DNA of 64,000 bases from Gonocerus acuteangulatus (Eukaryota; Arthropoda; Insecta; Hemiptera; Coreidae). The notes beneath the pieces were generated by a model, which worked only from the letters and a program-made list of their open reading frames with translations, was not told the origin of the DNA and did no database searches. Below are positions 32,290-42,548 of the stretch, piece by piece; position 1 is the stretch's first letter, and the number at the start of each line of letters is the position of its first letter. Location of the stretch: positions 92,778,176-92,842,175 of the forward strand of contig OX328124.1 in the NCBI GenBank assembly GCA_946811695.1. The letters run 5' to 3'. The position numbers and the translations under genes are program-made.

Positions 32290-33019
32290 TCAATAATAAA
32301 TTAATTAAATCGTCAAATACTACTTTTAACCTTGCTTAAAACGCATGAGGAAAGAAACAATGTTATTAGAAAAGAAAATCAACTTATTTGACCTATAAGA
32401 CTTTTATATATTTATTGAGAGTTTCGCAACTTTTGGCAATTTACTCTATAGAAATGTATTATATACATTACACAGATGATGCAATATACCAATACATTAT
32501 AGAAATTGTGATTTCATACAACAGTATATTTTATAAATCATTAAATAATGTATCAATGAAGTTTACAAATCGTAATATAATGGATTAATATAATTAAAAA
32601 AAATAACATATAAAGCTTTCTAAAGAATAAAATAAAAAAAAAATTAATAAATATCATCAAACGTAGTATGCAAGACCCCAAAACTTCTGCACGAATAGAT
32701 GCTCCAATGATTTTTCTTTTGTTAACAAAGTAATGAGAGAGAAGTGGAACAGCATTTTTTATTTTTATTAAATAATCTCATAAGTGCAGAGGAAATCACA
32801 CCGTCTAAAGTATAAAGAAAACATATTTTATATAAATGTAATTTATTAGATTAAATCAAAACCTTATCAATCTATGTTTTTGTCGTAATTTATTTATTTA
32901 GGCTTAACAACTATGGAAAACCGCTAAATTAGTTAACTTATTGCTTAATTTTCAAATTTCGTTATTACCAAATAACTTTCATGTACACTTAAATAAATTA
33001 CTAGTACTTATATAATCAA

Positions 33020-33094
<75 letters not shown>

Positions 33095-33835
33095 AAATGC
33101 ATTTTCTTATCTTTTCGCTTCTACTATCTCTACGAATTCTTAGAATTGAAGAAAGTCCTTTAATTTAAGGAGTTACTTTTAGAATTTCTTTCTGAATAAG
33201 TTGGTTATCCTTGGGATCGTTAGGGATAAGCAAGTAAAAATCTACAAGTGGATTAGTAGTTGGCTCAATGGATGGAATAATTAGAACGAAGGAATTTCTT
33301 CAATGGCTCTTTGCCTTCTTAGGAAAGCAATTCAGAGATAAATGAAAATGAAACTAATCCGAGTAATCATGAGGTCGCCAAATAATCCCTAATTATCTCT
33401 ATTAAGAGTGGGGGAATGGATGTTCTTAGAGAGATAATTTATTTCTGGCAGATTTCATTTAAGCAGTTTGTATTTCTTGAGTAAATTTGCTATTTAACTT
33501 TTGTATTTTGCTTATGTATTCATTGTATTACATTCCGAATCTCTTATGCCCTATCTAATAATTTGGCATTCATCAGAATACCAAATATAAGTCTCTTGAC
33601 TTCGTCGATCCTATTTATTTATCGCCAAAAATGATCATCCCCTCTCACAAGCTTACTCTCCCTCCTTCTCATTATTCTCTCTCTCTCTCTCTCTCCCAAA
33701 CACACTTCTCTCTCCTTCTATACGCCTGCAAACATGACAATGATCTTGCAGTCAGTACAGGCGAAAGCAAAAGTACTAAAAGAGGCACTAGTGCCAATAC
33801 CTTTGTTCGTCCATGAACTTTAGAATTAAATAAAA
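32290..33835. other. Non-coding stretch with 70-nt poly-A
   Basis: A homopolymer of 70 A at 33023-33092 and a short CT run at 33675-33695 are the only clear features. No gene is recognised. Confidence 0.5.

Positions 33836-33880
<45 letters not shown>
33836..33880. repeat. (TA)n microsatellite
   Basis: TA tract of about 45 bp lying in the intron just downstream of the Ig exon. Confidence 0.95.
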
Positions 33881-33886
<6 letters not shown>

Positions 33887-33921
33887 ATACTTTCAACAAA
33901 TTTTAGCCTACACTTTATTAC

Positions 33922-34043
33922 CTTGTATGGTCCGAGGTCCGTAACAGAGCAGGTGAGTATAGCTTCGCGTCCAAGGGCTACAGTCGCGTTCTTAATGGGG
34001 CCTACGAAGTCAGGCTCTTCCTCACTGCCCTCGGCTCCAACCT
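33922..34043 (-). CDS. Internal exon, DIP/lachesin-like Ig-domain protein
   Basis: A 122-nt exon read on the minus strand. The intron before it ends TTTTTCAG, and the exon is followed by a donor GTAATAAAG. Only one frame is open. It begins with two bases completing a codon (phase 1) and ends on a codon boundary after LGPYK. It encodes EEPDFVGPIKNATVALGREA followed by ILTCSVTDLGPYK. This is the start of the first Ig domain of the Dpr-interacting protein (DIP)/lachesin family: P-F-P-x-N-x-T-V-x-x-GR..x..C.V..L..Y(K), with the B-strand cysteine visible. Family members are cell-surface adhesion proteins of the arthropod nervous system. The next exon should start VAW. It was not found, so the flanking introns are long or the remaining exons lie outside the window. 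Confidence 0.85.
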
Positions 34044-34151
34044 CTGAAAAATAAATACAAGATAAAGAATTTTTATTTCATACTTTTTTTTAATAAAATG
34101 AAATTAGTAGACTTAATAATAATAATAATAATTCAATCAATAAGGATAATG

Positions 34152-34275
34152 GGGGTCGCCCGTGGTCTAGTGGCTGGCGCGTTAGATTCATAAGCGGGAG
34201 ATGGTGGGTTCGATCCCCACAGATGGCAGGAATTTTCTCATCCCACAGCTCGTTGGAAAGTTGGGCTATTTGTTT
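34152..34275 (+). mobile_element. tRNA-derived SINE in intron
   Basis: The head GGGGGTCGCCCGTGGTCTAG, continuing TGGCTGGCGCG, contains an A box (TGGTCTAGTGG), and GGTTCGATCCC at 34208-34218 is a near-perfect B box. Folding fails to give a paired anticodon stem. A non-tRNA body follows (TTTTCTCATCCCACAGCTCG, then GTTGGAAAGTTGGGCT). It is a SINE head and not a tRNA gene. It lies 109 bp upstream of the acceptor side of the Ig exon. Confidence 0.75.
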
Positions 34276-35559
34276 CTCATTAGATAAACATATATATGTA
34301 ATAGTACAAATATATTTTAATATGATGTAACAATAGTAGTTTCATTATATATTATTTTTGATGAAAAGTATTCTTCAATTTATCTACTTTTAGGTTACAG
34401 ATATATTTTTCATATTATCAAATATTCAAATCGACTTTTTTACGTTGATGAAATACGAATTTCGTAGGTAATTCGTGGTAATCTTGAAATCGATCCATAT
34501 CGTAAATCGATCTTCTGAGCCTAGAAAATCGATCTGAAGTCGCTGATCATTTTTATGGATCAGTCTTTTCATTTCGATTCGATTCGATTAATTTTCGAGA
34601 ATCGACCACTAGCTTAAGGTTCGAAGAGCAAATGGTCTTGATGTCGTTGCGCCGAAAAAAATGAGCAAGACTATATACAGAAGAGATGGCGTACCATTAA
34701 TTTTACTCATGTCTTCTTTTCTTTTTTCTCTGGATATTTATTTACAGAAATATTACTGTCTACAATTATATGTATTATGTAATTTGATATAGGTAGCTTG
34801 ACCACACCTCAGGTGCCAACAGTTGTCAGCCGACAAGTCCTTGTTAGGAATAATTACTTATTTTCTAATAATAACGAATATAATTGAATTCGTTTCCTCA
34901 AAAATCAGTGTTTAATCAGATAGAGCGAGAATGAAAAGACCAAAAGGAAGGTAACCAGTGAGGGCAAGTTGAGCACAACGCATTCAGGTAATAACATTGC
35001 TGGGTAAAATGGCGATTGGACGGGTTTCCTGGTGCTATCGGCTTGGATGAACTGCCTCAGCCTTTCATGGAATGGCTTCTTTCCTATTTACTTTATTGAA
35101 AATAGTTCTCTTCAGGTCAAAAGGTCCAAACGTTCACAGCATTGTACATAAGCACTTATGGATACCCTAGATGGTAGTCAAATAACAGAAGTAATTTTTC
35201 AATATATTGATATACAATAATTTTCAAGTCTTTGATGTGTACTGGAACCATAATAAAAGGAAACTGAGTAAGGGATTTTATTGATATTTTATTTTTGGGA
35301 ACGTTTTCCGCTATTTTTTATTTATTCATTTGGTCTAAACGAAGTAAATAATTGATACTCCAGGAGCAGGATGGAATTACAGTAGTACAGAATGAAAGGA
35401 CAGCAGGTAATACTCTTAAAGGTAGAACCAGGAAAATGTTTACAGATTACCTGAACTTTTCCTAATCTCGAGGCATGTTAGCCGAACAGGCCATTGTTCC
35501 CAGATGGGAACACCTTTGCTTCACGAGGGGTAACAATTTAAGAAATTAACTTATTACAA
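34276..35559. other. Non-coding stretch
   Basis: Probably intron. The segment 34480-34610 is rich in ATCGAT and CGATTCGATT words, like subterminal repeats of a decayed MITE. No ends were fixed. Confidence 0.4.
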
Positions 35560-35943
35560 CAATTCAGGACCTTGGAAGACTTAGGGCGAATCACGAATTC
35601 CAGATGTTAGGAAATCCAAGTTAAAGTTGTAGAAGCTCTTCAGAATAGCAAGGGCGTATGTTTACTCTATGGAATGCTGATTCATAAATCTGATTGAAAA
35701 AGTATGCAATTGAAATTCAATGTTTTAATTATGATTTTGAGAATGATTTATAAGTAACAAACAAACGTTTTCATGATGAGGCTGCTATTCACTTTAACTT
35801 GAAACTGCGAGAGAACTTACGGCGAGGCAGAGAAACAACGCGAAGCGTCATGTTACCTACATCTTCTTGAATCTGAAAATAAAATATTAAAAAAAAAAAA
35901 CGATTTTTATGATTCGCCCTCACTCTTTCAAGGTCCTGAATTG
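35560..35943. mobile_element. MITE-like element with CAATTCAGGACC ends
   Basis: The left end is CAATTCAGGACCTTGGAAGA and the complement of the right end is CAATTCAGGACCTTGAAAGA. Both are followed by GGGCGAATCA, so the inverted ends span about 40 bp. The 384-bp element is non-coding except for the exon-like segment 35821-35872. Target duplication unclear. Confidence 0.65.
35821..35872 (-). CDS. Candidate exon upstream of the Ig exon
   Basis: On the minus strand a pyrimidine-rich acceptor (TTTTATTTTCAG) precedes 52 nt and a strong donor GTAAGTT follows. The segment is open in one frame, IQEDVGNMTLRVVSLPR, ending with one extra base. That phase (1) matches the two-base start of the exon at 34043. 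An ATG lies inside, so it could be a first coding exon. Against it: no signal peptide, no family match, and the segment lies within an inverted-repeat element, so it may be an exonised transposon or chance. Confidence 0.35.
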
Positions 35944-36279
35944 TAATATTATATCGTTAAATATACATTTCGAATAGTATATAAAAATTATTGGATTTGT
36001 TTTACCAGTAGTTTACGTCATAGCGCAAAACAGGCATAACCAATACCTAACATATTTGAAAAGACAGCAATATTTTTAATTTCGGAAGGTTGATTCAATG
36101 CTTTATTTAATTTTAGTTATGTTGGCATAATATGTGGTAAATTAAAAGTTGCTTTAAAGTTTTGGAATCGATTTGGGAAGAATGGTCAGTAAATGGTTGA
36201 GTAAAAAAATAATTCTTCAATCAGCTGCTCATTACAAATATAAAAGAGCAAAACTATCCATTTTTTAAATGTTTTTATA

Positions 36280-36370
36280 TAGGTTATTTTAGACAAACTA
36301 AATCGGAATGCAATGCAAACTATCTACCTCTTAGGAATGTGCTTAGTTATGTTGCTCCTACGTGACAAAC
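36280..36370 (-). repeat. Repeat X-type terminus, minus strand
   Basis: The minus strand carries GTCACGTAGGAGCAACATAA, then CTAAGCACATTCC, and an AAATAACCTATATAAA context, matching 17161-17265. The copies are diverged. Confidence 0.5.
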
Positions 36371-36531
36371 TTTATGTTTTTTGAAAAAATGCAGTCGTAC
36401 AGTAAATACTGATACGCCTTAGTTATAATGAAGTCACAATGGCAGTTCCATGTTCTAGTAATTATTGTGTCTTCTGAAAGTCCAGCATTGTATAAGTTTT
36501 GTGAATGCGTTCTTTGATGTCTGTAATAAAT

Positions 36532-36555
36532 AACATTAAACAGTCTTCTTGTCAT

Positions 36556-36609
<54 letters not shown>

Positions 36610-36706
36610 ATGGTTTAAAGTTTAGTTGTTGACAAATTTGCCATGATGACAAGGCCTACAATATCATTTTTAATAAGGAGGACATTAAACAGTCTTCTTG
36701 TCATTT

Positions 36707-36775
<69 letters not shown>
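36532..36775 (+). repeat. Duplicated segment with two (TA)n tracts
   Basis: ACATTAAACAGTCTTCTTGT and TTCATATATA occur at 36533 and again at 36682, each running into a TA tract (36560-36602 and 36708-36775). This suggests a local tandem duplication of about 150 bp or slippage through the TA tracts. Confidence 0.8.
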
Positions 36776-36777
<2 letters not shown>

Positions 36778-37439
36778 CGCTTTTACTTCTCATAAGCAGG
36801 GAAGAAGAACATCAAAAACTGTAACCAACATTCCATTGGAGTGTTGTACTCTGTAAACTATTTAACGGAATTAGAATACGGTAAGTGCAAAGTTTTCGTG
36901 AGTACTAATTACAGCCATAATGTTAGTTAAATTTCTCTTGGAGTTGATAAACTGTATTAAAACTAAACCAGGAAATGATAAACAAGGGATTTAAATTATC
37001 CTAATTAGTACAAATTATATTAAGCTAAACCAACATTTCTACTACAATCAAAACAAGAAACTTGAATATTCAACCCCCCGAGTATTTACCGATTAAGTCT
37101 TTCTGATTACAAATCATTGATGGGAATAATAAATTTGTTTTTGCATTTATTTAATTTTATTTAATGTATAGTTTAATACAGCCATTGCACGTTCAATATT
37201 TACAAAAACCTTTATCAGAATAAATACCTGAAGAAACAAGAATAAAGAATTACTTTTGAATATATGTAGAATTTTTATTATAATTGCAAACGTAATATTT
37301 AAAAAATATATATCTTTGGTATTGTAAACAAATATATCTTGGAACTATGCAGTGGTACTCACTAAACCACTCGATCCAAAATTTATATAACATATGTAAC
37401 TGAATTTATTTCAATTGTTCCAAGGTACCCGTTAATAAA
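36776..37439. other. Non-coding stretch
   Basis: No gene or repeat boundary is recognised. Confidence 0.4.
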
Positions 37440-37745
37440 TTATTTAAAGGCAGGGTTGGCTTAGGGACGGCCAGGTAGGCTGAATCCAACCCATGAACGA
37501 TGACTCTAGAATGTGAAAATCTTTAGTGCTTGCTCCGGGATTTTATACATAATTTCCAACAAAAATGTTCGTTTGAAGTATGGTCCCATTCCGAAGGGAA
37601 AAGGAGTTAAGAACAATTTTCTGTTTTTTTTTTTTTTTAACATTGACATATTTTTTACTGAATAGGAGCGGATTGCTCAAAAACTATTTGAGATAATTGA
37701 ATTCTAATTATACCATCATAAAAGAAATAGAATTTCCTTTAAGTA
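37440..37745 (+). repeat. Repeat Z, copy 1
   Basis: This copy shares TTTCCAACAAAAATGTT, TATGGTCCCATTCCGAAGGG, TTTTCTGTTTTTTT and GATTGCTCAAAA with the reverse complement of 56285-56545. It is non-coding. The 5' end near AGGCAGGGTTGGCTTAG may correspond to a CAGGGTG-type terminus in copy 2. Confidence 0.65.
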
Positions 37746-38682
37746 CTCTCGATGTGGAATAATGATCTTCTTTTTTCATTATGAATCACAGGTTTCTCTC
37801 GAATTGTTTCCTCGGCCCCTAACGGACTACAGATTCACTACAGGAAACTTACTTCTACATTTACTGAGCATTAAATCGCTGCCTCATTACACAGCGGTAA
37901 CATACTTCAAAATACATTGTATTTGTATTAATTATAAATATAATATTATTGGTATTTTGACAGTATTTTTTTATAATGATTTGGAATTTTCAACTTCTTG
38001 AAACTCCTCAATTGTCCTGAGAAATTTAAATTGTTCTCATTGCGCAGACAAAATAAAAAGAATAATGAATTTTAGATCCAAGGGTTAACAATGTATTTTC
38101 TTCCAAAACATTGTAGGTTAAAGGGAATTTTAAACGAATTTTTCTCAAAGGCTACCTCATTTAGTTTTAACTTTCTGCAATTAGCTAGAGAATAAAGGAA
38201 GACTTTACATTGAGAAAAGCATTTCTTTGTAAAAGGAGATTAGAAAAACATAGTTAACTAGAAGAAAGGGATTAAAGATACTATTTGACGCTTAGATGTT
38301 ATTTTTATTTTTTTTTTATACAATTTACTGTCGGAGACAAAAGCTCATCCTGGCATGCTAAGAAGAAAACCTCGAGCCCCAAACGATTGGAGAGAGAATG
38401 GGTATAGCCTTTTGTTGATACCTCAAGGGAGAGCTTACAAGCCTTCAATGCAATTAGCAGAGGAGTGTTATCTGCTGGAGATGCCTTGGCCTAAAGCCAT
38501 TTCCTCTCTTAGGACTTCCCGACGCTTTATATGATCCTTTCTTCCGACTTACAATCTCTTAGTTTTAGACAAAAGTGTAGTTATTCCTGATAACATTCAG
38601 ACAATATCTCTATCTATTTAGATAATATTGTGTATCTCATAAAATTGATTGTTTGAATGAATGTGTTGTTTGTATGTTGCCA
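37746..38682. other. Non-coding stretch
   Basis: AT-rich; no gene is recognised. Confidence 0.4.
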
Positions 38683-38686
38683 TTAA

Positions 38687-39008
38687 CCCATTTTCTGCTA
38701 CCGACACAGATCTGTGCGGTGAGGGCAGCGTGCCTACAGTGCTGCTGACACTCATGTGTGCTTCGGCACAACTGCTCATCTCAAATATTTATTTGCCTCC
38801 GAACCGGCATCTTGCGCTGTCTAAATCAACTACTAGGCTCTTAGAATTGCGAGCAGGTAGTGTCGGCACTTCCTTTTCGAACTATGCAAGCTTTATGACA
38901 GTTAGCTCTCAGATCTTTTTGTACCTGCTTTCAGAACTCAGAACCGGGTGGCCCAAGCCCTGTAGCACCCGGTCAAAGTCAAGCCATGCACTGCTCAGCA
39001 GCAAATGG
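38687..39008. mobile_element. piggyBac-like MITE
   Basis: The left end is TTAA followed by CCCATTTTCTGCT, and the right end is AGCAGCAAATGG followed by TTCAA (a decayed TTAA). The inverted ends and the TTAA site suggest piggyBac mobilisation. The element is more GC-rich than its flanks. Its open frame (38661-39026) starts outside the element and has no family features. Confidence 0.6.
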
Positions 39009-39639
39009 TTCAATAGTAACACTTAGGAAACGTCCGCCACACAGTAGCTGAATAACTGGGGATATTCCTCAGAAGTTACATGGTGTTGGCTGAATTCTTG
39101 AATAATTTGTTTAAAATAACCTATATAATTAAAAAATAAAAATGAATATTTTGACCTATTATATTGCACAAGTATTTCTAAATTGACACAACGGAATAAG
39201 GTTTTTTTTTTTAAGTTATGACATTGAAAGAAGTTGGTACATATCTCTTTATCAATAATCAAAACTGTATTAATCTAGCTTCAGAGCTTGTAAACCCAAG
39301 GGGACTTGTTGTGTAAATCTTTCGGTCTTCCCTTTACATAGAAAAGAGTGAAACATTTTCAGTTTTTTTCCCCCTTTTTTTTGTGATTTGTGCCACTTTA
39401 GAAATACTAGTGCGATATGTGTAATAACCAGCTGATTCAAGTATTATTTTTTTAATTAATATTTTTCCGGTGTGTTGTGTAAGCAAGGAACTACTCAACT
39501 AATAACTACACAGAAAACATTTTTTAAATTGATCTTAATGAATAATAAAAATGTCCAACATTTTTTGTTTAAATTGCATTTATCAGCATGGGAGAACCAC
39601 GAAAAAATATTCTCTTCGAAATAATTCAATTTCAGTAAG
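39009..39639. other. Non-coding stretch before the LINE
   Basis: No gene is recognised. Part of this may be the LINE 5' untranslated region, whose start is not certain. Confidence 0.4.
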
Positions 39640-39680
39640 GATATAGGCCGTAGGACCAAGAAATCCTACTGTAAAACACA

Positions 39681-40928
39681 ATGAAGAGTGCCAGTGGACC
39701 CAGCGGAAACACTAGCAGTGGTATCGTTAATCCTGACATTTCAAATGTAGACAATGTTAAGTATTTAGAGGTTAAAATGACCTCACATGATAACACCTTC
39801 AACACTGTGAGCCCGTTTCTAGTAGAACGATGGCTTGGAAGGTTTGGAAAGAACATTGATGTGAAGAAAATAAGAAAGACAGGTTCTTTAGTACTCACGT
39901 GTCCTGATAATCGTATAGCTACGAAGCTGTGTAATGCAAGTGATTTCTACGGGAATGAAATCACCGTAGCCCCTCATAAGACTCTTAATTTTTCTAAAGC
40001 CATTTTCAGATGTGATGAAATCTTACACTTGCAAGATGACGTCATACATGCAGAACTTAAGGGTCAACGTGTCACGCATCTAAGAAGATTTAGAACCAAA
40101 ATTGCTCAAAGAACACTATTCGTCGCAACTTTTAATGAAGAAATAGCACCACAGAAAATCAAAATAGGTTATTTGGTAGTGGGACTAAGACCATACATAC
40201 CCAGACCTCTGGTATGTTTTAGATGCTGGAGCTATAACCACATAAGCAAGAGTTGTGGCAATGATGAAATATGCAAGACGTGCTCCGAACTAAAACACGA
40301 CGGCCCATGCAGTAAAGTATCATGCAAGAATTGCAAAGGAGACCATCCAGCATTTGAAAAACAATGCCCTGTTTTCATGAAAGAATCTATGATTTTGAAG
40401 AAGATGGTTCTGGAGAAGATTTCCTATGGCGAGGCAAAAAAGAGGGTTAGTAATAACCTAACCCCGACCTATGCTTCTAGAGTTGCAACACCACAGGAAC
40501 AGACACAGAATCCAGTGGCTCATAAGCCAATGAATGACGATCTGGAGCTTATTAAGAACCATTTAGCCTTACTACAAGAACAATTAGCAGTCCTCTCAGC
40601 ACGACTTATTCCAAAAAGCAAAACTACCGTTGATAGGATGACCGATCGTGAAGAAAACATCCCAGAAGAAGTTATGAAAACTCCCCCAATCAAGACGCCA
40701 AAGATTCCGAGACCTAAGTCTCCCTTGAATGGAAGCGTCAACGGAGGGAAACAGATTTCTTGTCAAGAAGAAAGGTTAAGTGTTGCTCATAGTGATGTAA
40801 GTCCTACACCATCTGTAAGTGACCTATCTGACCAAACTGGTAAGAAGCGAAAAACAAAGGTAAAGTCGAATCTTACTAATACAGAACAAAAAATGAACAA
40901 AAAAATGAATACTACGAACAAAAAATGA
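39681..40928 (+). CDS. LINE ORF1: gag-like RNA-binding protein
   Basis: 415 residues. Residues about 26-175 form a globular region of the RRM-like kind seen in jockey-group ORF1 proteins. Three zinc knuckles follow: C179-C182-H187-C192, C198-C201-H206-C210 and C215-C218-H222-C229. A helical, Leu/Gln-rich segment at about 287-308 (LELIKNHLALLQEQLAVLSA) may form a coiled coil. The C-terminal 90 residues are basic and low complexity, rich in Lys, Asn and Thr. The role, from the family, is to bind the element RNA and form the ribonucleoprotein for retrotransposition. ATG 39681 is the first in-frame start and the frame is intact to TGA 40926-40928. Confidence 0.9.
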   Translation: MKSASGPSGNTSSGIVNPDISNVDNVKYLEVKMTSHDNTFNTVSPFLVERWLGRFGKNIDVKKIRKTGSLVLTCPDNRIATKLCNASDFYGNEITVAPHKTLNFSKAIFRCDEILHLQDDVIHAELKGQRVTHLRRFRTKIAQRTLFVATFNEEIAPQKIKIGYLVVGLRPYIPRPLVCFRCWSYNHISKSCGNDEICKTCSELKHDGPCSKVSCKNCKGDHPAFEKQCPVFMKESMILKKMVLEKISYGEAKKRVSNNLTPTYASRVATPQEQTQNPVAHKPMNDDLELIKNHLALLQEQLAVLSARLIPKSKTTVDRMTDREENIPEEVMKTPPIKTPKIPRPKSPLNGSVNGGKQISCQEERLSVAHSDVSPTPSVSDLSDQTGKKRKTKVKSNLTNTEQKMNKKMNTTNKK

Positions 40929-40957
40929 TGACTTTGTCTTTAATTTCTTATTAACAT

Positions 40958-41428
40958 ATGGGCTTCATTATCTTCAAAATTCAACAGTCTTGTTTAATTC
41001 ATTTCATATCATTTATTTTAATTTGTCACATTTTCTTTACTTTAATTTCTCTCTTAATATATTTCACTCCATTAACTATTAATATTATGATTATTACCTC
41101 TATGAGTTCCGTAAATATGTTGGTAATGTATATTGTTCTTATGATGAAACATTATACAGGTCTGAGTCTGGTTTCGATCTTCGTAGTGGGTATATTCTGT
41201 ATTAGATTGCCAAAGTACAAACAATTACAAACACATGATATCATTCATTTTTCGTGTAACCTAAACGTCTCCTTGCTAACATGTCTTGTGAAAGGCAACA
41301 GCAAACGTTTGTTTGTTGAGCAATTCATCGCGAACAGTAGAATAATTATGGGGTCTCTACTACCTAACTTGTGTATAATGAAAGAGAATAAGCAATATCG
41401 GTTATTCTTGAATACTTCGTTAAAATAA
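40958..41428 (+). CDS. Unidentified hydrophobic ORF in the LINE spacer
   Basis: A 156-codon open frame fills the gap between ORF1 and ORF2. The N-terminal 65 residues are strongly hydrophobic, with likely membrane segments around residues 10-36 and 40-64, and another at about 71-84. The C-terminal half is more polar and basic. The stop TAA (41426-41428) is separated by one base from the ORF2 ATG (41430), the geometry expected for termination-reinitiation. I know of no such protein in this element class. The hydrophobicity may simply reflect T-rich codons, and the open frame may serve ORF2 translation or be chance. Confidence 0.4.
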   Translation: MGFIIFKIQQSCLIHFISFILICHIFFTLISLLIYFTPLTINIMIITSMSSVNMLVMYIVLMMKHYTGLSLVSIFVVGIFCIRLPKYKQLQTHDIIHFSCNLNVSLLTCLVKGNSKRLFVEQFIANSRIIMGSLLPNLCIMKENKQYRLFLNTSLK

Positions 41429-41429
41429 A

Positions 41430-42548
41430 ATGACGCCCATTACTTCCATGTTATTGCAGTGGAATTTAAATGGAATGCAGAGACATATAGATGACCTGAA
41501 ACACCTAGTCAGATCGAAACACTACAAAATCCTTGCACTTCAAGAGACTCATACATCACCCGACAAAGACATAGGACTGCTAGGGTACACGATGTATAGA
41601 CATGACTATACTCTTGGAGGAAGAGCTTCTGGCGGTGTCGCATTGCTGGTTAAAGACAGTGTTTATAGCGAAGCAATTAGAATCAGGACCACACTTCAAG
41701 CAGTAGCCTGTACAGTGTACATTCCCTTTAGGGTAACCGTCTGCAATATCTACCTTCCACCAAGCGAAAGGATCGACCCTACAGACTTACAGGACTTACT
41801 TACACAACTTCCCCGACCTTTAATATTCCTTGGAGACCTAAACGCACAAAGCACATTTTGGAATTCTGACTACACAAACACAAAAGGACGAATTTTGGAA
41901 AATATTATAGAAATAAATGACTTGATCCCACTTAACGACAACTCTCCGACCCACTTATGCCCACGCACGGGTACATTTTCCAATATAGATGTCACAACTT
42001 GTTCACCGGACATATTTAGTCGATTCAAATGGAAAGTAAATGAAGACCTCCTTAATAGCGACCACTTTCCAATCGAAATAGACTTGGAGAGCAGCCCTTT
42101 GCCGTTTGAGGTATCAGTGAGGTACAATACAAAGAAAGCGAACTGGACGAAATACCAAGACTGTATACGAGACTTACTAAACACATCAGAAATCAACACA
42201 ATACAGGAGTTCAATGAACTCGTCCACAAAGCTGCTGAATATGCTATACCAAAAACAAATACAGTACAGAAACACATTCCAGTCCCTTGGTGGAATGAGA
42301 AATGCAAACAGGCAGTAAAAGAAAAGCGTAATGCTCTTAACAAGTTCAGGCGATATCCATCTACTGAGTTTCTAATAAAGTTTAAAAAAGCCAAAGCTGT
42401 ATGCAGGCATGTTATAAATGAGAGTAAAAGGCAAAGCTGGATTGACTTCCTAACTACAATGAACAGACATACAGACTCTAGTGTAATATGGAGTAACCTC
42501 AATAAAATTCAAAAAAAAAAATTATCGAACACCTGTATGTGGTCTTAA
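41430..42548 (+). CDS. LINE ORF2, part 1: APE-type endonuclease
   Basis: 372 codons before a premature stop. Residues 1-230 form an apurinic-type endonuclease domain. WNLNG (N12), LALQETHT (E39), the GRASGGVALLV loop, YLPPSE, LIFLGDLNAQ (D136, N138), SNIDV (D187) and SDHFP (D211, H212) are the catalytic and structural motifs, all present. Residues 235-370 are the linker to the reverse transcriptase. The frame is lost in an A-run (42511-42521): with 11 A the protein ends KKKLSNTCMWS, whereas one A fewer would continue into the reverse transcriptase frame. The enzyme nicks target DNA to prime reverse transcription. Confidence 0.9.
   Translation: MTPITSMLLQWNLNGMQRHIDDLKHLVRSKHYKILALQETHTSPDKDIGLLGYTMYRHDYTLGGRASGGVALLVKDSVYSEAIRIRTTLQAVACTVYIPFRVTVCNIYLPPSERIDPTDLQDLLTQLPRPLIFLGDLNAQSTFWNSDYTNTKGRILENIIEINDLIPLNDNSPTHLCPRTGTFSNIDVTTCSPDIFSRFKWKVNEDLLNSDHFPIEIDLESSPLPFEVSVRYNTKKANWTKYQDCIRDLLNTSEINTIQEFNELVHKAAEYAIPKTNTVQKHIPVPWWNEKCKQAVKEKRNALNKFRRYPSTEFLIKFKKAKAVCRHVINESKRQSWIDFLTTMNRHTDSSVIWSNLNKIQKKKLSNTCMWS

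Noticed and set aside
34152..34227. Possible tRNA gene with a CAT anticodon-like loop
   Set aside because: The B box is good, but the anticodon and acceptor stems do not pair, and a SINE-type body follows. Called as a SINE.
38661..39026. 121-codon frame as a host gene
   Set aside because: It coincides with a TTAA-flanked inverted-repeat element, crosses both ends, and has no domain features.
41870..42502. A 210-codon minus-strand frame antisense to the LINE endonuclease
   Set aside because: It lies wholly opposite the real ORF2 coding frame, and its cysteine/serine/phenylalanine-rich text has no domain features. It is a shadow.
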